Assembly (NCBI GenBank): GCA_025937075.1
Contig: JAICSD010000252.1
Coordinates: 1-6,725 of the forward strand
Reading direction: 5' to 3'
DNA length: 6,725 nt
Source: Vicinamibacteria bacterium
GTDB lineage: Bacteria > Acidobacteriota > Vicinamibacteria > Vicinamibacterales > 2-12-FULL-66-21
Part shown: positions 1 to 6,725 of the stretch, piece by piece
How positions within the stretch are numbered: position 1 is the first letter of the stretch
How the letters are laid out: every line of letters begins with the position of its first letter
Program-made: the position numbers and the translations under genes
The notes under the pieces: generated by a model
Seen by the model: only the letters and a program-made list of their open reading frames with translations
Told to the model about the DNA's origin: nothing
The model's database searches: none

Positions 1-90
1 CTCCGCCCCTCGGACTCCCCAACACGCTCACTCGGTCGCCGCTTCGCCGGCTCCCTCCGTTCGCGTGGCTCGCTCACTTCGCTCGCTCGC
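1..90 (-). other. Low-complexity region downstream of folD, cut by window edge
   Basis: No gene is visible here. On the minus strand the bases after the folD stop are rich in GAGCG and GGCGA words. The last 14 bases before the edge read TCCGAGGGGCGGAG, which looks like the left arm and loop of a GC-rich hairpin whose other arm would lie outside the window. A transcription terminator for the folD unit is therefore possible but cannot be confirmed. A weak internal inverted repeat (GCCG / CGGC around a short GCGAAG loop) also occurs in this stretch. Confidence 0.4.
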
Positions 91-93
91 TCA
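68..93 (-). repeat. TGAGCGAGC direct repeat overlapping folD stop
   Basis: The 9-mer TGAGCGAGC occurs twice on the minus strand, at 85-93 and 68-76. The first copy contains the folD stop codon TGA (91-93). GAGC tetranucleotides fill most of the space between them. It is a short purine-rich tandem-like repeat that begins exactly at the gene end. No function is known to me. Confidence 0.6.
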
Positions 94-1020
94 TGCAGGC
101 ACTCGTGTAGTCGCCGCGGTAAGAGTATTCCGCAGCAGCATCGCGATCGTCAGGGGTCCCACCCCGCCCGGAACCGGTGTGAGCGCACCGGCTACGGACG
201 CGACCTCCGGATGCACGTCGCCGATCACGATCGATCCACGCCGTTCGAAGGCCTCCAGCCGCGGAGATGAAGGGCCGAGGAGACGTTCCACGATCGTACG
301 ATCCGTCACCGGGGTCGTCCCCACATCTATTACGACCGCGCCGGGTTTGACGAACGCGCGCGTCACGAATCCCGGCCGGCCGATTGCGGCAATCAGGAGA
401 TCCCCGCGCGCAGCGGTTGCCGGCAGATCGGGCGTCTTCGAATGGCAGATCGTGACGGTCGCGTCGCGTTGCAGCAGCAACAGGCTCATCGGCTTGCCGA
501 CAATGTCACTGCGTCCGATGACGACGGCGTGCCGGCCGCCAATCTGGATGCCCGATCGGTCGAGTATCTCGATGACGCCCGACGGCGTGCACGGTTTGAG
601 CGCCGCGCGCCCCTGCACGAGCCGTCCGACGTTGACGGGATGAAAGCCGTCGACGTCTTTGTCGGGATCGATCGCATCGAAGACGCGCTGCGTGGCTCCC
701 CTCCCGAGCGCCGCCGGCAGCGGTGACTGCACGAGAATGCCGTCGTGGCGATCGCTGCGATTCAGGCGATCGACCGCGCGGAGAACCTCATCGAGCGATG
801 CGGTCTCCGGCAAGCGCTGCAGATCGACCCAGAGGCCCGTCTCGCTTCCCGCTTTGACCTTGTTGCGGACGTAGACCTCCGATGCGGGATTGTTGCCCAC
901 GAGCAGGATGCCGAGGCCCGGCGGCCGCCCCGACCGCGAGGTGAACGCCTGAATCTCCGGCAGCGCCTCCGACCGAACCTGCGCCGCGATCTCCTGTCCG
1001 CTGAGAAGCCTTGCAGTCAT
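91..1020 (-). CDS. folD: Bifunctional methylenetetrahydrofolate dehydrogenase / methenyltetrahydrofolate cyclohydrolase
   Basis: FolD interconverts 5,10-methylene-THF, 5,10-methenyl-THF and 10-formyl-THF in the cytoplasm, using NADP in most bacteria. It supplies one-carbon units for purines and formyl-Met-tRNA. The 309-residue product is near the family's usual 280-300. The catalytic tyrosine and lysine are at Y50 and K54 (motif YVRNK), followed by Q98 in GILVQSPLP and D124 in DKDVDGF, matching the E. coli Y50/K54/Q98/D121 set. The NADP-binding loop GRSDIVGKP is at 169-177, where many homologues have GRSN. The signature TPVPGGVGPLT is at 281-291. The ATG start overlaps the stop of the upstream potassium channel gene as ATGA, so translation is probably coupled. 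No Shine-Dalgarno sequence is visible. The identification is secure and no key residue is missing. Confidence 0.97.
   Translation of the reverse strand: MTARLLSGQEIAAQVRSEALPEIQAFTSRSGRPPGLGILLVGNNPASEVYVRNKVKAGSETGLWVDLQRLPETASLDEVLRAVDRLNRSDRHDGILVQSPLPAALGRGATQRVFDAIDPDKDVDGFHPVNVGRLVQGRAALKPCTPSGVIEILDRSGIQIGGRHAVVIGRSDIVGKPMSLLLLQRDATVTICHSKTPDLPATAARGDLLIAAIGRPGFVTRAFVKPGAVVIDVGTTPVTDRTIVERLLGPSSPRLEAFERRGSIVIGDVHPEVASVAGALTPVPGGVGPLTIAMLLRNTLTAATTRVPA
1017..1020 (-). other. ATGA stop-start overlap, channel/folD
   Basis: The TGA stop of the channel gene (1017-1019) and the ATG of folD (1018-1020) share two bases. With no Shine-Dalgarno motif in the preceding 20 bases, termination-reinitiation is the simplest way folD could be translated. 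This also fixes the two genes as one transcript (inference). Confidence 0.75.
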
Positions 1021-2099
1021 GTCGTGGTACGCGTGCCAGTCGTTCCCCCCGAGAGCGCCGCACCCTCGAGCTCGCGCAGGCTGCCCGTCCGGCCCAGCAC
1101 CACCAGGTCGTCGCCGGCGCGCATCGCGGTTTCCGGCGGCGGGTTGAAATCCATCTGGCCGTCAGCCCGCCTGATGCCGACCACGACCACGCCGAAGCGC
1201 TGCCGGACGCCCGCTTCCACGAGCGTACACCCATCGAGGCGCGATCCCGGCATGATGCGCACCTGCTCGAGATTCAGATCGAGGTTGTCCGACGAGGTGG
1301 CGAGCTCGACGAAGTCGACGACGGCCGGCCGCAGTGCCGTCTGGGCGAGCTGCAAGCCGCCGATCTGGTACGGCGAGATGACGCGATCGGCGCCCGCGCG
1401 GCGCAGCTTGACGCGCGCGTCTTCCGTCTCCGCGCGTCCGATGATGAACAGATCCGGCCGCAGCAGGCGCGCGCTGAGCACCGCGTAGACGTTCTCCGCG
1501 TCCGTGCTGACGGCGGCGATGAACCCGCGCGCCCGGTCGATCCGCACGCGCCGCAGGACCTCCTCGCTCGACGCGTCCGCTTCCACCGCGAGATAACCGG
1601 TCTCGAGCGCGGACTGCATGCGATCGATATTGCGTTCGACGACGACGAACGGGACGTTCTGGCGCGAGAACTCGCGCGCGATAATCTCGCCCATGCGGCC
1701 GAAGCCGCACAGGATGAAGTGCTGGTTCAGATCGTCGAGCATCCGCGCCTGCCGCCGCCGCCCCATGCGGCCCACGAGCTGCCCCTCGGCCAGGAGCGCC
1801 ATGAACAGCGTGAACGCGTAGAAAAACGAACCGACGCCGCTGAGCAGAATGACAACCGTGAAGACCTCACCCGCACGGGTCATCGGGTGCACTTCCCGGT
1901 ACCCGACGGTCGTGACGGTGATCACCGTCATGTAGAACGCGTCCCACCAGCTCCATCGCTCGATCAGCACATAGCCGACAGTGCCGGCCAGGATGACAGT
2001 GGTGATGACGAAGGCGACCACCCGCCATCCGGCCCACCACGGCAGCGTCCGGCCGGTCGCGGCATCTTCACGCGCCCGCGCCGCCGTCAGCCTGGCCAT
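1017..2099 (-). CDS. Potassium channel protein, 2TM-pore plus RCK (TrkA-N/TrkA-C) domains
   Basis: This is an inner-membrane potassium channel or conductance of MthK type. A short basic N-terminus is followed by one membrane helix at about 25-47, a pore helix at about 53-62, a filter at 63-68 and a second membrane helix at about 79-103. A basic linker (RMGRRRQAR) leads to a TrkA-N/RCK Rossmann domain at about 126-245, with the GFGRMG nucleotide motif at 132-137 and an acidic residue (E155) closing the second strand. A TrkA-C-like domain spans about 262-338. The 360 residues fit an MthK-like protein. The filter reads TVGYREV, with arginine where TVGYG has its last glycine, so true potassium selectivity is not assured. 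The ATG start has no clear ribosome site and no better in-frame start lies just upstream. The gene overlaps folD by 4 bp, and the permease ends 63 bp upstream. Family confidence is high; the ligand and ion are inferred. Confidence 0.93.
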   Translation of the reverse strand: MARLTAARAREDAATGRTLPWWAGWRVVAFVITTVILAGTVGYVLIERWSWWDAFYMTVITVTTVGYREVHPMTRAGEVFTVVILLSGVGSFFYAFTLFMALLAEGQLVGRMGRRRQARMLDDLNQHFILCGFGRMGEIIAREFSRQNVPFVVVERNIDRMQSALETGYLAVEADASSEEVLRRVRIDRARGFIAAVSTDAENVYAVLSARLLRPDLFIIGRAETEDARVKLRRAGADRVISPYQIGGLQLAQTALRPAVVDFVELATSSDNLDLNLEQVRIMPGSRLDGCTLVEAGVRQRFGVVVVGIRRADGQMDFNPPPETAMRAGDDLVVLGRTGSLRELEGAALSGGTTGTRTTT

Positions 2100-2134
2100 A
2101 CGAGGCGCGCGTTGGCTACGGATTCCGGCACGTT

Positions 2135-2160
2135 GTCCGCGTCGTCCGCGTCGTCCGCGG
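2135..2160. repeat. 9-bp tandem repeat in permease-channel spacer
   Basis: The plus-strand unit GTCCGCGTC occurs at 2135-2143 and 2144-2152, with a third nearly complete copy (GTCCGCGG) at 2153-2160. It lies two bases from the permease stop codon, inside the 63-bp spacer before the channel gene. It shows no convincing hairpin and no promoter-like elements. Confidence 0.75.
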
Positions 2161-2162
2161 CC

Positions 2163-3665
<1,503 letters not shown>

Positions 3666-3673
3666 GTCTGTTT

Positions 3674-3721
3674 CGGTTCTAAGATTCTACGGTTCGACGG
3701 TTCGACGGTTCTACGGTTCAC
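3674..3721. repeat. 8-bp-period GGTTC array, left arm
   Basis: There are six contiguous octamers on the plus strand: CGGTTCTA, AGATTCTA, CGGTTCGA, CGGTTCGA, CGGTTCTA and CGGTTCAC. GGTTC is intact in five of them. The array ends 8 bases before the permease start codon, so it forms the 5' leader of that gene. It is the inverted partner of the array at 3747-3786. Confidence 0.9.
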
Positions 3722-3746
3722 GGCGCGCAAAGAGCATACACCGGGG

Positions 3747-3786
3747 AGAACCCCAGAACCCGAGAAGCCTAGAACCTCAGAACCTC
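3747..3786. repeat. 8-bp-period GAACC array, right arm, running into thiE
   Basis: There are five contiguous octamers on the plus strand: AGAACCCC, AGAACCCG, AGAAGCCT, AGAACCTC and AGAACCTC. The array crosses the thiE stop codon (3769-3771) and supplies its last five codons (residues EVLRF). It is in opposite orientation to the array at 3674-3721. Confidence 0.88.
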
Positions 3787-4382
3787 CAGATACCGCTTGA
3801 CCCTCTCTTCCGGATCTCCGCCCTCGAGCAAATCCGAGATCACCGCGACGGACGAGGCGCCGGCGGCCAGCACGTCGGGCGCGCGCTCGAGCGTGATGCC
3901 GCCGATGGCGACGACAGGCCGGCCTCCGGCGGCGGCACGGCGGACGAAATCGAGCCCGCGCGCCGCATATCCGGTGTCCTTCGTCGCGGTTCCGAAAATC
4001 GGACCGGCGGCGATATAGGTGGCGGTCGTTCGAAGCGCGGCCGCGACCTGATCGTCACCGTGCGTCGACAGTCCGACGATCGCCCGGCGTCCGATCAGCG
4101 CCCGCACGGACTCGACGGGCAGGTCATCCTGGCCGACGTGAACGCCGTCGGCATGTGCAAGGCGTGCGATATCCGCTCGATCGTTGATGATGACCTGCGC
4201 GCCGACGGCCCGGGCGCGATGGACGATCGCTTCGGCGAGCGCCAGACGCGCGGCACCCGACGGCGACTTGTCGCGCAGCTGCATCAGCCGGACGCCCCCG
4301 CGGAAACAGGCGTCCGCGACGCGCAGCGGATCGAAGCCGCGCGCCTCGCAAAGAGCGGTATCGATAATCGCGTAGAGAGGGC

Positions 4383-4386
<4 letters not shown>
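3769..4386 (-). CDS. thiE: Thiamine phosphate synthase
   Basis: ThiE couples HMP-pyrophosphate and the thiazole phosphate to thiamine phosphate plus pyrophosphate, in the cytoplasm. Read from a CTG at 4384-4386 it gives 205 residues, close to the usual 200-215. The TIM-barrel starts with PLYAIID (3-9). Pyrophosphate and magnesium ligands are visible: QLRDK (36-40), ND (68-69), GQDD (85-88), GLST (105-108), the TATKD loop (133-137, lysine 136) and the AIGGI phosphate loop. The first ATG in frame (4282-4284, residue 35) falls inside VRLMQLRDK and would delete the first strand and helix, so it is unlikely. An in-frame TGA at 4393-4395 bars any start further upstream, and no ATG, GTG or TTG lies between. 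CTG overlaps the accC stop as CTGA. ATT at 4366-4368 is another option. The last codons come from a tandem repeat. Function is secure; the start is uncertain. Confidence 0.9.
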
Positions 4387-5759
<1,373 letters not shown>

Positions 5760-5762
5760 ACG

Positions 5763-6254
5763 TTAGGCGGTCTTGATGGCGAAGAGTCGCTCGCCGTATT
5801 GCACCGGCTTCCCGTTCTCGACGTACGCAGCCACGATCTCGCCGTCGTATTCCGACGTGATCTCGTTCATCAGCTTCATCGCTTCGATGATGCAGAGCAC
5901 CTGATCCTTCTTGACGCGCTGGCCGACTTCGACGAACGAGCCGGCACCGGGCTCTGACGAACGATAGAACGTTCCGACGATCGGCGACTTCACGACGGCA
6001 AGTTCGACGGACTCGTCGAAGTCGACGGCGGATTCGTCCAGAACCGGCGCTGCGGGTGCGGCTGGGGCGGCGACGGCAGGCGCAGGGCCGTTCGCGACCG
6101 ACGGTACGAGCGCCTCGGGGTGCGTCGTCGGAAACACGGGCGACAGGCCGGCCTTCCGCACGCGCAGCTTCAGACCTTCCTTTTCCAGCTCGAATTCCGC
6201 AAGGTCGTGCTGGCGTACCAGCTCGAGGATCCGTTCGATGTCGGCGAAGTCCAT
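5763..6254 (-). CDS. accB: Acetyl-CoA carboxylase, biotin carboxyl carrier protein
   Basis: AccB carries covalently bound biotin between AccC and the carboxyltransferase. The 163-residue protein has an N-terminal helical region (residues 1-35, starting MDFADIERILELV) and an Ala/Pro-rich flexible linker at about 50-75. A biotinyl domain at about 86-163 contains the EAMKLMN motif, with the biotin-accepting lysine at K127. The thumb-like insertion typical of bacterial BCCP (TFYRSSEPGAGSFVEVGQ) is present at 95-112. The ATG is preceded directly by an in-frame TAA, and the next methionine lies in the biotin motif, so this start is certain. No Shine-Dalgarno motif is visible in the leader. Downstream accC follows after 3 bp. 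Upstream lies the repeat-filled spacer after the peptidase gene. Confidence 0.97.
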   Translation of the reverse strand: MDFADIERILELVRQHDLAEFELEKEGLKLRVRKAGLSPVFPTTHPEALVPSVANGPAPAVAAPAAPAAPVLDESAVDFDESVELAVVKSPIVGTFYRSSEPGAGSFVEVGQRVKKDQVLCIIEAMKLMNEITSEYDGEIVAAYVENGKPVQYGERLFAIKTA

Positions 6255-6274
6255 TTATCGGCTGCGATCGCGTC

Positions 6275-6350
6275 GGTTCGGGGTTCGGGGGCTCACGGGG
6301 TTCAGGGTCTGGTTCATGGTTCAGGGTTCGGGTTCGAGGTTCACCGAACC
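6275..6350. repeat. GGTTC array between peptidase gene and accB
   Basis: GGTTC occurs eight times on the plus strand, starting at 6275, 6282, 6299, 6311, 6318, 6325, 6331 and 6338, mostly 6-7 bases apart. The last copy contains the peptidase stop codon (6341-6343). With GAACC at 6346-6350 it forms a perfect inverted repeat (5-bp arms, 3-base centre). The array fills most of the 86-bp spacer and thus the accB leader. The remaining spacer (6255-6274) shows no promoter or ribosome site that I can support. Confidence 0.88.
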
Positions 6351-6725
6351 GACGGAATTTCAATCAGTATCGGCACATCCGTCAAAAGTTCGCAGCCTCC
6401 GCTGGTCACCAGCACATCGTCTTCGATTCGAACGCCGCCGAGGCCGGGAACGTAGGCACCCGGCTCAATCGTGAACACCATCCCCGGTTCGACCGGCTCG
6501 TCGGGCCGCCCGGAGACCGCTTGCGCAATCCGGGGCTCCTCGTGAATCTCCAGCCCCAGTCCATGGCCTGTGCCGTGACCGAATGCCTCTGTGAGGCCGT
6601 GACGCGTCAGGACGCCGCGCGCGGCCGTGTCTACTTCGCTAGGGCGAATGCCCGGACGGACGGCCGCAATCGCCGCGTCGTGCGCCTCTGCCACTGCGTC
6701 GAACAGGCGCTGCACGGCTGCTGTC
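6341..6725 (-). CDS. Xaa-Pro peptidase, M24 family (aminopeptidase P / Xaa-Pro dipeptidase), C-terminal part
   Basis: This is a cytoplasmic metallopeptidase that cleaves next to proline. Only the last 127 residues are in the window, and the frame stays open through the right edge. A GTG at 6713-6715 is an ordinary internal valine, since the conserved helix ([22 protein letters not shown]) continues through it. The pita-bread fold C-terminal half is clear: [14 protein letters not shown] with the metal-ligand histidine, FTIEPGAYV with a glutamate ligand, and GGVRIEDD with the second glutamate. The two aspartate ligands would lie outside the window. The product ends ILIEIPSVR. Aminopeptidase P and prolidase cannot be separated from this half alone. 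The gene stands just upstream of accB, as a related peptidase gene does in several bacteria, often with efp in between; efp is absent here. Confidence 0.93.
   Translation of the reverse strand, partial: TAAVQRLFDAVAEAHDAAIAAVRPGIRPSEVDTAARGVLTRHGLTEAFGHGTGHGLGLEIHEEPRIAQAVSGRPDEPVEPGMVFTIEPGAYVPGLGGVRIEDDVLVTSGGCELLTDVPILIEIPSVR

Larger units (their letters stand above)
3674..3786 (-). other. Possible long imperfect hairpin between thiE and the permease gene
   Basis: On the minus strand the first arm is made of GGTTCT-type octamers (3786 down to 3747) and the second of AGAACC-type octamers (3721 down to 3674), with 25 bases between. Both arms have an 8-base period, so 5-6 bp helices could form in register, separated by 2-3 mismatched bases. 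Such a fold could end thiE transcription or mask the permease leader. No U-rich tract follows, so a classic intrinsic terminator is not supported. The fold is my inference and was not computed. Confidence 0.4.

Noticed and set aside
3684..3689. Minus-strand TAGAAT resembling a -10 box before the permease gene
   Set aside because: It is part of the octamer array, and no -35-like hexamer lies 16-18 bases upstream, so a promoter cannot be supported.
3674..3786. CRISPR-like array
   Set aside because: Units are only 8 bases with no spacers, and the two halves are inverted. This is a simple tandem repeat.
4282..4284. ATG as the thiE start
   Set aside because: It falls inside the conserved VRLMQLRDK strand. 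Coding sequence with clear ThiE character continues 34 codons upstream.
6713..6715. GTG as the start of the peptidase gene
   Set aside because: The frame remains open to the edge and the protein family needs a large N-terminal part with two metal-binding aspartates, so this is an internal valine.

Overview
This is a compact, high-GC stretch (mid-60s percent by eye). All seven recognisable genes lie on the minus strand, so transcription runs from the right edge to the left. In transcription order they are: the C-terminal part of an M24 Xaa-Pro peptidase (cut by the window edge), accB, accC, thiE, an APC-family amino acid permease, a two-helix RCK-type potassium channel, and folD. The content is bacterial housekeeping. 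High GC, short arrays of GGTTC/GAACC between genes and starts without clear Shine-Dalgarno sequences suggest a soil-type lineage, perhaps Acidobacteriota (Vicinamibacteria-like). That assignment is inference only, because no marker gene for taxonomy is present.

Right part (3769-6725): peptidase, then an 86-bp spacer filled with GGTTC-type repeats, then accB-accC-thiE packed tightly (3-bp gap, then a probable 4-bp overlap). AccB carries the biotin that AccC carboxylates in the first half of acetyl-CoA carboxylase. The carboxyltransferase genes accA/accD are not in the window. ThiE joins the two halves of thiamine phosphate.

Middle (3666-3768): a non-coding spacer made of two 8-bp-period repeat arrays in opposite orientation. 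Together they could form a long imperfect hairpin between thiE and the permease gene, and the right-hand array runs into the end of thiE.

Left part (1-3665): the permease, a 63-bp spacer with a 9-bp tandem repeat, then the potassium channel, whose stop codon overlaps the folD start (ATGA). After folD the last 90 bases hold GAGCG-rich repeats and possibly half of a terminator hairpin cut by the edge.

I found no CRISPR array, insertion sequence, tRNA, rRNA, riboswitch or defence-type system. No new multi-gene system is evident. The items worth a second look are the repeat arrays at gene ends, the missing canonical start of thiE, and the altered potassium selectivity filter.
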